Positions 33,910 to 41,058 of a stretch of 64,000 bases of DNA are shown here, piece by piece. This stretch comes from Erwinia sorbitola (GTDB taxonomy: Bacteria > Pseudomonadota > Gammaproteobacteria > Enterobacterales > Enterobacteriaceae). Below the pieces are notes generated by a model. It worked only from the letters and a program-made list of their open reading frames with translations, made no database searches and had not been told where the DNA came from. Numbering within the stretch: position 1 is the first letter of the stretch; each line of letters starts with the position of its first letter. The stretch is taken from assembly GCF_009738185.1 (NCBI RefSeq), contig NZ_CP046509.1, positions 1,801,501-1,865,500 on the forward strand, in the 5' to 3' direction. Position numbers and translations under genes: made by a program.

Positions 33910-33926
33910 CGCACCATCAGTGTGCA
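33910..33926 (+). promoter_or_regulatory. NtrC-like binding site upstream of nac
   Basis: CGCACC-ATCAG-TGTGCA matches the NtrC palindrome TGCACC-N5-GGTGCA at 10 of 12 defined positions. It lies about 130-145 bp upstream of the nac sigma-54 element, a normal enhancer distance. Confidence 0.6.
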
Positions 33927-34054
33927 ATCGTCATAACAGATCCGACCTGCCTCTTCTCCACATTTGCGATAAATCTGCAGCGGGTAATCAGATTCTCTTA
34001 TTTTACCGTCTGTTAGCCTGCATCGCCGATCCCCTGCCACCATTAGGAAAAATC

Positions 34055-34070
34055 TGGCACGACCCTTGCA
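34055..34070 (+). promoter_or_regulatory. Sigma-54 promoter (-24/-12) of nac
   Basis: TGGCAC-GACCC-TTGCA is a perfect match to the RpoN consensus TGGCAC-N5-TTGCA, 78 bp upstream of the nac start. nac of Klebsiella and E. coli is known to be NtrC- and sigma-54-dependent, which fits. Confidence 0.92.
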
Positions 34071-34147
34071 ATTATTACCCGGTCAGAATGAAAACTTATT
34101 ATAAGTTATCAGCGCTGCTGGTAATTGGGATACGTGACGGAGGCATT

Positions 34148-35065
34148 ATGAACTTAAGACGACTGAAATATTTCGTGAAAATCGTCGACATCGGCAGCCT
34201 GACACAGGCGGCTGAAGTCCTGCATATTGCACAGCCTGCGCTTAGTCAGCAGGTGGCTACGCTGGAAAACGAACTCGACCAGCAGCTGCTGATCCGTACC
34301 AAGCGCGGCGTGACGCCGACCGAAGCGGGTAAAATTCTCTATTCCCATGCGCGTACTATTTTACGTCAATGCGAACAGGCGCAGACGGCAGTGATCAATG
34401 CCGGACAGGCGCTGGCGGGGCAGGTTTCCATCGGTCTTGCGCCGGGAACTGCTGCCTCCTCACTGACCATGCCATTGCTGCAAACCGTACGTGAACAGTT
34501 CCCGGATGTGCTGGTATACCTGCACGAAAACAGCGGCGCATCTCTTAATGAAAAAGTGATGAACGGTCAGCTGGATATGGCGGTGCTGTATGACCGCTCA
34601 CCCGTAGCCGGGATTACCAGTATTCCGCTGATGAAAGAAGAGCTGTATCTGGTGGGTGCCAGCACCTGTCCTGGTCAGACGATTGACCTGACAGCCGTTG
34701 CTGAGATGAACCTGTTCCTGCCGCGTGATTACAGCGCAGTGCGTAAACGCGTGGATGAAGCTTTTTCCCTGCGCCGCCTGAGTGCGCGCATCATCGGTGA
34801 AATTGAGTCAATTGCCACCCTGACAGCCGCAGTTTCCAGTGGAATGGGGGCCACGGTGCTGCCGGAGTCCGCCGCCCGCGCGCTGGTCAGCTCAACCAAC
34901 GCCTGGATGGCGCGTATTACCAGCCCGACCCTCAATCTGCCGCTGTCGCTGAATATCTCTGCCACACAACCAATGTCACCTTCCGCACTGGCGGTGAAAA
35001 ACATCCTGCTGTCGCTGCTGAATAACTCAGTGAACGAAGATCGCGAACTGATGCTGGTCAGTTAA
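34148..35065 (+). CDS. nac: Nac, nitrogen assimilation LysR regulator
   Basis: 305-residue LysR-type regulator recognisable as Nac over its whole length, from MNLRRLKYFVKIVDIGSLTQ through IAQPALSQQVATLENELDQ, VSIGLAPGTAASSLTMPLLQ, NGQLDMAVLYDRSPVAGI and FLPRDYSAVRKRVDEAF to the C-terminal ENREL/EDRELMLVS-type end. The start at 34148 is fixed by GGAGG and by family length; the open frame extends upstream only by chance. Under nitrogen limitation NtrC switches on nac from the sigma-54 promoter, and Nac then adjusts sigma-70 genes for catabolism of poor nitrogen sources and represses others such as gdhA. cbl follows as in E. coli. Confidence 0.96.
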   Translation: MNLRRLKYFVKIVDIGSLTQAAEVLHIAQPALSQQVATLENELDQQLLIRTKRGVTPTEAGKILYSHARTILRQCEQAQTAVINAGQALAGQVSIGLAPGTAASSLTMPLLQTVREQFPDVLVYLHENSGASLNEKVMNGQLDMAVLYDRSPVAGITSIPLMKEELYLVGASTCPGQTIDLTAVAEMNLFLPRDYSAVRKRVDEAFSLRRLSARIIGEIESIATLTAAVSSGMGATVLPESAARALVSSTNAWMARITSPTLNLPLSLNISATQPMSPSALAVKNILLSLLNNSVNEDRELMLVS

Positions 35066-35079
35066 TTCACTCTGTGCCG

Positions 35080-35097
35080 GGCGCGCGATGGCGCGCC
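35080..35097 (+). terminator. Hairpin between nac and cbl
   Basis: Perfect 7-bp stem GGCGCGC / GCGCGCC with loop GATG, 14 bp after the nac stop. No U-tract follows; in E. coli nac and cbl can be read together, so it may attenuate rather than terminate. Confidence 0.45.
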
Positions 35098-35211
35098 TCA
35101 CTTCCTGCCTTATCGCTAAAAAGCATATAAAACCTCTTTTTATTATTTGTTGCTATCAATGTGCATCCTTAACATGAAGGAAACCAACAGATAACAGAGG
35201 GAGGAGCGCAC

Positions 35212-36168
35212 GTGAATTTTCAGCAACTTAAAATCATTAAGGAAGCAGCACGCTGCGAGTTTAATCTTACCGAAGTGGCGAATGCGCTGTTTACCTCCCA
35301 GTCTGGAGTCAGCCGCCATATACGGGATTTGGAAGATGAACTTGGGGTCGAAATTTTTATCCGCCGGGGTAAACGCCTGTTAGGCATGACCGAGCCGGGT
35401 AAAGCGCTGCTGACCATTGCCGAGCGTATTCTCGATGAGGCAGGCAAAGTACGTCGCCTGGCCGATGTTTTTACCAATGAATCCAGCGGTGTGCTGACCA
35501 TTGCCACTACCCATACTCAGGCGCGCTACAGTCTGCCAAAAGTGATCAAAGCCTTCCGTGCGCTCTATCCAAACGTTCGTCTGGAGCTGAATCAGGGATC
35601 GCCGCAGGAGATTGTCTCAATGCTGGTGGCGGGCGAAGCGGATATCGGCATTGCCAGTGAGCAGGTGGTTAATAACCCGGCGCTGGCGGCATTTCCCTGG
35701 TTCAGCTGGCATCATGCGCTGCTGGTGCCGAAGGGGCACGAACTGGAACAGCAGCAGCCGGTGACGCTGGCAGCATTAAGCCGTTATCCGCTGATCACCT
35801 ATCGTCAGGGTATTACCGGGCGTTCAAGGGTTGACCGCGCATTCCATGCCGCCAGCCTGAAGCCGGATATTGTCCTTAGCGCACAGGATTCTGACGTGGT
35901 GAAAACCTACGTTGAGCTGGGGCTGGGGGTCGGTGTGCTGGCCGATCAGGCCTGCCAGCTGGATGAACATTCACCGCTCACTCGCCTGGAAGCACGTCAC
36001 CTCTTCGAATCGAATACCGTCTGGCTGGGGCTGAAACGCGGCCAGCTTCAGCGTAATTTTGTCTGGCAGTTCCTCGAACTCTGCAATGCGAATCTGTCGC
36101 TGGAAGAGATCAAGCGCCAGGCGCTGTCGCTCAATGAAGAAGAACCGGTCATCGACTTCCAGATCTGA
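35212..36168 (+). CDS. cbl: Cbl, CysB-like LysR activator
   Basis: 318-residue regulator clearly homologous to Cbl: NFQQLKIIKEAARCEFNLTE, FTSQSGVSRHIRDLEDELGV, RRGKRLLGMTEPGKALL, TTHTQARYSLPKVI, TYRQGITGRSRVDRAF and SAQDSDVVKTYVELGLGVGV. It starts with GTG (35212), preceded by GGAGG; no ATG is available near by. Cbl activates tau and ssu genes for use of organosulphonates during sulphate starvation and responds to adenosine phosphosulphate. The nac-cbl order matches E. coli. Confidence 0.95.
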   Translation: MNFQQLKIIKEAARCEFNLTEVANALFTSQSGVSRHIRDLEDELGVEIFIRRGKRLLGMTEPGKALLTIAERILDEAGKVRRLADVFTNESSGVLTIATTHTQARYSLPKVIKAFRALYPNVRLELNQGSPQEIVSMLVAGEADIGIASEQVVNNPALAAFPWFSWHHALLVPKGHELEQQQPVTLAALSRYPLITYRQGITGRSRVDRAFHAASLKPDIVLSAQDSDVVKTYVELGLGVGVLADQACQLDEHSPLTRLEARHLFESNTVWLGLKRGQLQRNFVWQFLELCNANLSLEEIKRQALSLNEEEPVIDFQI

Positions 36169-36272
36169 GAGTAACATGGCGTCTGGTGCAGCTATATAGT
36201 GAAATCCATGCGCCTTCCGCCTTATTCACTAACGGCATAAACTTCGGGAACTTTCACCTGTGAGCTTATGCC

Positions 36273-37499
36273 ATGACTCTCTCTCCTATCCGCACCTCCT
36301 CCGGCCCGCTCTATGCGCTGGCCTTCAGTATGTTGATCTCATCCATGGGCAGCAGTATTGCCAATGTTGGCCTGCCGACACTGACTGCGGCGTTTCATGC
36401 CTCTTTCCCGCAGATGCAGTGGGTGGTACTGGCGTATCTGCTGGCAGTCACCGCTTCTGTACTGGTAATGGGCTGGCTGGGGGATCGCTTTGGCCGCCAA
36501 CGGCTGCTGGCCTGGGGCGTGCTGTTATTTAGTATTGCTTCGCTGGGCTGTGGGCTGGCAACGCAGATTGGCTGGCTGATTGCCGCACGTATTCTCCAAG
36601 GCCTCGGCGGCGCGATGATGATGGCAAATACCCTGGCGCTGGCGATTCAGGTACTGCCCCCTGATCGCACCGGACGTGCCATGGGGCTGCTGGGAACAGT
36701 ATCGGCTATTGGTACCGCGCTGGGGCCTGCGCTGGGTGGAGTGCTGATCGCTGCATTTGGCTGGCAGGCGCTGTTTCTGGTTAACCTGCCGCTGGGACTG
36801 CTGGCGTGGGGGCTGGTGCAGCATTATCTGCCCCATACAGCGGTAGCAGGCACGGTAACGCCAGGCGGCTCACTGTTGGCGCTGTTACGCCAGCGGGTGC
36901 TGATGCGGGGGTTATTAATGAGCATGGCGGTGACGACGGTGATGATGACGACATTTATTGTCGGGCCATTTTATCTGAGCCACGGGTTACAGCTCTCACC
37001 ACGGCAAATCGGGCTGGTGATGGCGGTCGGCCCACTGGTGGCAGCACTGAGCGGTGTTCCAGCCGGACGTCTGGTCGATCGTTATGGGGCGCAATTTACC
37101 ACTGCGGGTGGCCTGGCGGCGGTAGCGGGCGGCTGTCTGCTGCTGGCTATATTGCCACAACGGGCTGAGGTGGCGGGTTATATCGCCGGGCTGATACTGC
37201 TGACGATGGGTTATGCGCTATTCCAGGCAGCGAATAATACGGCGCTGCTGAAAGGAGCGGATCCGGCACGGCGCGGGCTGGTATCCGGGTTAATGAATCT
37301 GGGCCGTAATCTGGGATTTATCGTGGGGGCAGCGCTGATGGCGGCGGTATATGGCGCAACGGTGAAGTATGGCGATTTTTCTCCAATACAGGCATCGTCG
37401 CACGGCCTGCGGATAACGTTTCTGCTGGCAGGGATGATAGTGCTGGGGGCAATGTTGTTTTTGCACGGCAACGGTATGCGGGATCGCCAGCGGCAGTGA
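36273..37499 (+). CDS. MFS drug/metabolite exporter
   Basis: 408-residue major facilitator protein with about 12 membrane helices. Motif A is GWLGDRFGRQRLL (67-79), and the antiporter motif C (G-x8-G-x3-GP-x2-GG) is clear at about 141-156 in TGVSAIGTALGPALGG-like sequence, so it is a proton-driven exporter. It resembles the EmrB/QacA branch in its first half but is shorter than the 14-helix members. The ribosome site before the ATG at 36273 is poor; a GTG 13 bp upstream is out of frame. It stands alone behind cbl, 104 bp from its stop, with a TAGTGAA/TTCACTA inverted pair (36197-36231) in the gap. Substrate unknown. Confidence 0.87.
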   Translation: MTLSPIRTSSGPLYALAFSMLISSMGSSIANVGLPTLTAAFHASFPQMQWVVLAYLLAVTASVLVMGWLGDRFGRQRLLAWGVLLFSIASLGCGLATQIGWLIAARILQGLGGAMMMANTLALAIQVLPPDRTGRAMGLLGTVSAIGTALGPALGGVLIAAFGWQALFLVNLPLGLLAWGLVQHYLPHTAVAGTVTPGGSLLALLRQRVLMRGLLMSMAVTTVMMTTFIVGPFYLSHGLQLSPRQIGLVMAVGPLVAALSGVPAGRLVDRYGAQFTTAGGLAAVAGGCLLLAILPQRAEVAGYIAGLILLTMGYALFQAANNTALLKGADPARRGLVSGLMNLGRNLGFIVGAALMAAVYGATVKYGDFSPIQASSHGLRITFLLAGMIVLGAMLFLHGNGMRDRQRQ

Positions 37500-37623
37500 G
37501 AACCCATTTAGCATAAAATCTGATTTATTGTGCAGAATGAGAATTCAGGGGAGAAGCAGGCTATATTATGCGCTTATTTATTCCCCTACAGGATGGAGGG
37601 GTAAAGCAAAAAGGAGTTGCGCT

Positions 37624-38499
37624 GTGTCAGAACAATCGTTTGATCCCAACTCGCTGTTTAAGCAGCCTGCCATTTCTCTTCCCTGCCGTCTGTTTGAGAC
37701 GATTAACCGCATGGATGAATACAGTGCCGAAGATATGCGCTATGGGGATTTGTCAGAATTTCGTCTGAAAAATGATTTCAAACTGAGGGATGTTTCCGCA
37801 AGGGTAAACCCTTACACGGGGGAGAGGATAACGGCATCGCGTTATAATCTTTTTAATCACCGGCCATCACAACCGCTTTCTGTGAAAGAAAGCGCGGATA
37901 TTTTATTTGATGAGTTTCGTGAGCTATCAAGGGTATTTTCATTTGTTGGCCCTTATCGCGATCTGATCGAGAAGTTAATTACCCATATGCAAACAGGTAA
38001 TGGGAAGGTGTTTAGAAGTCACTTATTAGATAGCGCATATAAAAATCAGATAGTGAACGACTCATCGAGAGAGAGTTCTCTCCTAAAAATAAAGAAATCA
38101 TTTTCTGATTTTATTAACTGGGATCTTGGGCGTTACGACAGTAAAAACAAGTCTAAGATTTCAATAAATATTCTGGACTCAGTGATTCCGAAATTCAATA
38201 AATGGGTGGATAGAATAAACTCACTTACGATCAGCGTTCATGATGTGTGGGCAACCCATATTACGTTAAAATCTCTTGTCATCGAAGGTGATAACTACTC
38301 CGCTACAATCCACTATCGGGCCCAGGATCATTTTGGGCTGGATTCCAAAGACGTTTTGAATCCGGTTTACAGGCAGTTTAGAATTTTTCGTATCTGGTTT
38401 TTACTGCAACATTATGAAAAATATTCATACAAGCCATTTATCACAGAAATGAATGCCAGTATCTCACTAAAGGGAAGTCGATATGATCAGTTCAAATAA
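37624..38499 (+). CDS. DUF3289 (YPO3983-like) family protein
   Basis: 291 residues from a GTG start at 37624, chosen because AAGGAG lies 8 bp upstream and because the family N-terminus with LPCRLFETINRMDEYSAEDM follows; the frame extends upstream to 37528 without support. Typical DUF3289 features are YSAEDMRYGDLSE, the LFDEFRELSRVFSFVGPYRD block and the C-terminal IHDVWATHITLKSL and YRIFRIWFLLQHY-like region. There is no signal peptide or membrane helix. Function is unknown; DUF3289 domains also occur as C-terminal parts of secreted toxins and near type VI secretion genes. The base composition is clearly more AT-rich than the flanks. The last 17 bp overlap the DUF943 gene, so the two are coupled. 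Confidence 0.8.
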   Translation: MSEQSFDPNSLFKQPAISLPCRLFETINRMDEYSAEDMRYGDLSEFRLKNDFKLRDVSARVNPYTGERITASRYNLFNHRPSQPLSVKESADILFDEFRELSRVFSFVGPYRDLIEKLITHMQTGNGKVFRSHLLDSAYKNQIVNDSSRESSLLKIKKSFSDFINWDLGRYDSKNKSKISINILDSVIPKFNKWVDRINSLTISVHDVWATHITLKSLVIEGDNYSATIHYRAQDHFGLDSKDVLNPVYRQFRIFRIWFLLQHYEKYSYKPFITEMNASISLKGSRYDQFK

Positions 38500-38977
38500 A
38501 AATAACAGGAAAAGACTGTTTAAAAAAATAATTTTATTCGTGTTGATTTTTTTTGGTTTTATTTATTGGTTGTATATTTTACTGATGCCCGTAAAAATAA
38601 TCAGTTTTGTACGGGAAGGAAGTCGGATTTACCTGTTTGTAGAGCATTTCCCTGTGACCAATAAAGGGAGAATTGCATGGTGGCTGGATAATAAAGAGCT
38701 ATTGATAGAAAAATATGACGTGCCTTTTATTGGCAGTAAATACCCGTGGTCGGTATTGATTGGTGAAGCCGGTGATGGGTTTCAGTTTCTGCAGCACAGG
38801 GCCAGCGACAACGATTTACGCTGTTTTGACAGTCTGAAGCCTGGCGCCAATTGTATCGAAAAAAAATGGCTGTTATGGATATCGCACTTTAATCAAGTCG
38901 ACACCAGATACACTACGGATGATAGTGAATATATTCAGCGTGGCGAGAATGCTGAAATCAGGCGTGTTGATGATTAA
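38483..38977 (+). CDS. DUF943 family membrane-anchored protein
   Basis: 164-residue protein with one N-terminal membrane helix (about 14-36, KIILFVLIFFGFIYWLYILL) after a basic cytoplasmic tail and a soluble domain presumably in the periplasm. Family features are MPVKIISFVREGSRIYLFVEHFP (in part), a WWLDNKELLIEKYD segment, and a C-terminal cysteine pair around CFDSLKPGANCI that may form a disulphide. It overlaps the DUF3289 gene by 17 bp. DUF943 genes occur in arrays in Pantoea, Erwinia and Yersinia; a role as immunity or surface protein has been suggested by context only. AT-rich like its partner. Confidence 0.8.
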   Translation: MISSNKNNRKRLFKKIILFVLIFFGFIYWLYILLMPVKIISFVREGSRIYLFVEHFPVTNKGRIAWWLDNKELLIEKYDVPFIGSKYPWSVLIGEAGDGFQFLQHRASDNDLRCFDSLKPGANCIEKKWLLWISHFNQVDTRYTTDDSEYIQRGENAEIRRVDD

Positions 38978-39237
38978 GCAGAAGGGGGATTGCCGGCCTT
39001 AGTCCTGATACCCTGTCTCAGCCACTGAAAATGTCTGGAGGTCTGACTACCAGTCCGGGTCGAACAGAAAAATCATCGTCCTCTACGATGACGCGCAAGC
39101 CAGGCCTGACAACCCCAACGGCATAAAATTTCGTTTCCCGCAGTAAAACACGCGCCGCCGCGCATCGTCCGCGGCGATAACGCAGCATTGCCTGCGCCTC
39201 CTCCGCTAAAGTGAAATGAACTCATTAAGGAGACGCT

Positions 39238-40695
39238 ATGCTCGCACAACGTTTACAGGATGCCACTCTGCTGCGCCAGCAGGCTTTTTTTAACGGACAG
39301 TGGCAGGATGCTATCAATGGCGAAACCCTGCCGGTGATTAACCCTTCCACTGGCGATGTGCTCTGTACCATTCCCTCACTGGGTGCTGAGGAAACCGGGC
39401 AGGCAATTGCCTTTGCCGATTCGGCACGCAAAAGCTGGGCAAAAACACCGAATGCGCAGCGCGCGCTGCTGCTGGAGAAATGGCATCAGCTGATCCTCGA
39501 CAACGCTGACGACCTGGCGATTATCATGACCGCCGAACAGGGGAAACCCCTGGCAGAAGCCAAAGGGGAAGTGCTGTACGGTGCCGGTTTTGTTAAGTGG
39601 TTCGCCGAAGAAGCGCGCCGAATTTACGGTGATACCATTCCGGCACCAAGCGACGACCGCCGTATTCTTGTGCTGAAACAGCCCGTTGGCGTGGCGGCGG
39701 CGATTACGCCGTGGAACTTCCCGATTGCGATGATCACCCGCAAAGTGGCCCCGGCGCTGGCCGCAGGCTGTCCGATCATTGTTAAACCCTCAGAGCTGAC
39801 ACCGCTCTCTGCGCTCGCCCTGGTGGAACTGGCCCAGCGTGCAGGAATTCCCGCAGGCGTATTGCAGATTGTCACCGGGCTGCCAAAAGAGATTGGCGAA
39901 ACACTCACCGCCAGCCGCACGGTACGTAAGATCTCCTTTACCGGATCAACGCGCATCGGTCAGCTGCTGATGCAGCAGAGCGCCGACAGCATTAAACGTC
40001 TCAGCCTGGAGCTGGGGGGAAATGCCCCGCTGATTGTCTTTGATGATGCGGATCTGGATATTGCCATCAGCGGCGTGATGATGAGTAAATTCCGCAATGC
40101 CGGACAGACCTGCGTCTGCGCCAATCGTATCCTGGTGCAGCGTAATATCTACCCGCGCTTTGCCGAACGCCTGCTGGCAGAGGTAGCCAAACTGAAAGTG
40201 GCAGACGGCTTTACCGAGGGCAGCACCATCGGGCCACTGATCAATCAGGCGGCGGTCAGCAAGGTTAACAGCCATATTGAAGATGCCCTGAGTCACGGGG
40301 CAGAGCTGCTGGCAGGCGGTATCAGCAATGGAAACGGCACCTTTGTAATGCCGACGGTGCTTGGCGATGTGACCAGCGCCATGCGTATCGCCCACGAGGA
40401 AACCTTTGGTCCCGTGGCTCCACTGTTTATCTTTGACACCGAAGAAGAAGCGATTGCGATGGCGAATGACACGCCTTTCGGCCTGGGTGCTTATTTCTTC
40501 ACCGAAGATATTCGTCGTGCCTGGCGAGTAGGAGAAGCGCTGGAATTTGGTATGGTTGGCTTTAATACCGGATCGGTGTCGCTGGAAGTGGCACCGTTTG
40601 GCGGGATTAAATTATCAGGTGTCGGGCGCGAGGGTTCGCGCTACGGAATTGACGAATATCTGGAATCGAAAGCCTTCCATTTCGGCAGCCTGTAG
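39238..40695 (+). CDS. NAD(P)+-dependent succinate-semialdehyde dehydrogenase family, GabD-like
   Basis: 485-residue aldehyde dehydrogenase of the GabD group. The general base E258 (SLELGGNAP) and catalytic C292 (NAGQTCVCANR) are in place, and the second cysteine C294, part of the redox switch in GabD, is kept. APWNFP-type cofactor segment is ITPWNFPIAM (157-166), with KPSELTP at 183-189. GabD oxidises succinate semialdehyde or glutarate semialdehyde. AAGGAG lies before the ATG. It is a single unit closed by a strong terminator; a GabT-like aminotransferase, its natural partner, lies at 54.3 kb. Two more proteins in between belong to amine catabolism. Confidence 0.9.
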   Translation: MLAQRLQDATLLRQQAFFNGQWQDAINGETLPVINPSTGDVLCTIPSLGAEETGQAIAFADSARKSWAKTPNAQRALLLEKWHQLILDNADDLAIIMTAEQGKPLAEAKGEVLYGAGFVKWFAEEARRIYGDTIPAPSDDRRILVLKQPVGVAAAITPWNFPIAMITRKVAPALAAGCPIIVKPSELTPLSALALVELAQRAGIPAGVLQIVTGLPKEIGETLTASRTVRKISFTGSTRIGQLLMQQSADSIKRLSLELGGNAPLIVFDDADLDIAISGVMMSKFRNAGQTCVCANRILVQRNIYPRFAERLLAEVAKLKVADGFTEGSTIGPLINQAAVSKVNSHIEDALSHGAELLAGGISNGNGTFVMPTVLGDVTSAMRIAHEETFGPVAPLFIFDTEEEAIAMANDTPFGLGAYFFTEDIRRAWRVGEALEFGMVGFNTGSVSLEVAPFGGIKLSGVGREGSRYGIDEYLESKAFHFGSL

Positions 40696-40738
40696 CCCGA
40701 ATTATTTAGGGTAAGGATTAAGGTTAATCGTTAAAAAA

Positions 40739-40772
40739 GGCCCGCTACCCATAAAGGTGCGGGCCTTTTTTT
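40739..40772 (+). terminator. Strong intrinsic terminator after GabD-like gene
   Basis: GGCCCGC pairs with GCGGGCC, extended internally by ACC/GGT, and is followed by TTTTTTT (40766-40772); an A-run precedes it, so it can work both ways. Confidence 0.92.
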
Positions 40773-40844
40773 ATCAGCAATACCGACACTTAACGGAAAA
40801 CTGACAAATACACCGCTCTTATTTGGTGCAAGTTTAGTACCGGA

Positions 40845-40861
40845 TTCACCGCGCTGGTGCA
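40845..40861 (+). promoter_or_regulatory. NtrC-like enhancer site for the amine operon
   Basis: TTCACC-GCGCT-GGTGCA matches the NtrC palindrome TGCACC-N5-GGTGCA at 11 of 12 defined positions. Another GGTGCA half-site lies 22 bp upstream at 40825-40830. The site is about 120 bp before the sigma-54 element. Confidence 0.7.
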
Positions 40862-40877
40862 TCTTTTTTGTGATGAA

Positions 40878-40890
40878 AATCATCTATTTA
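40878..40890 (+). promoter_or_regulatory. IHF-like site
   Basis: AATCATCTATTTA fits the IHF consensus WATCAR-N4-TTR except at one position. It lies between the NtrC-like box and the -24/-12 element, where IHF bending normally helps enhancer contact. Confidence 0.45.
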
Positions 40891-40936
40891 ATTACTCGGC
40901 TTATCTGTAATAAAACATCGTTCATTACGGCAGAAA

Positions 40937-40978
40937 ATTTTTTTGCACTCGCTTTTACGCATTATTATTTTTTTGCAC
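40937..40978 (+). repeat. Exact 12-bp direct repeat in promoter region
   Basis: ATTTTTTTGCAC occurs at 40937-40948 and 40967-40978, exactly 30 bp (about three helical turns) apart and just upstream of the -24 element. It could bind a further activator, for example the Lrp-type regulator at the operon end, or contribute an UP-like T-run. No known family site was recognised. Confidence 0.5.
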
Positions 40979-40981
40979 GGG

Positions 40982-40997
40982 TGGCATACTTTCTGCA
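40982..40997 (+). promoter_or_regulatory. Sigma-54 promoter (-24/-12) of the amine operon
   Basis: TGGCAT-ACTTT-CTGCA keeps the invariant GG (-24) and GC (-12) with the correct 12-bp register, differing from consensus at two positions. It lies 62 bp upstream of the ALDH start at 41059. Confidence 0.72.
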
Positions 40998-41058
40998 TTG
41001 CTTAATACAAATGAAATATCTAAGACCAAAAAGTTCTGGTCAAAATAAGGGTCTGTTC

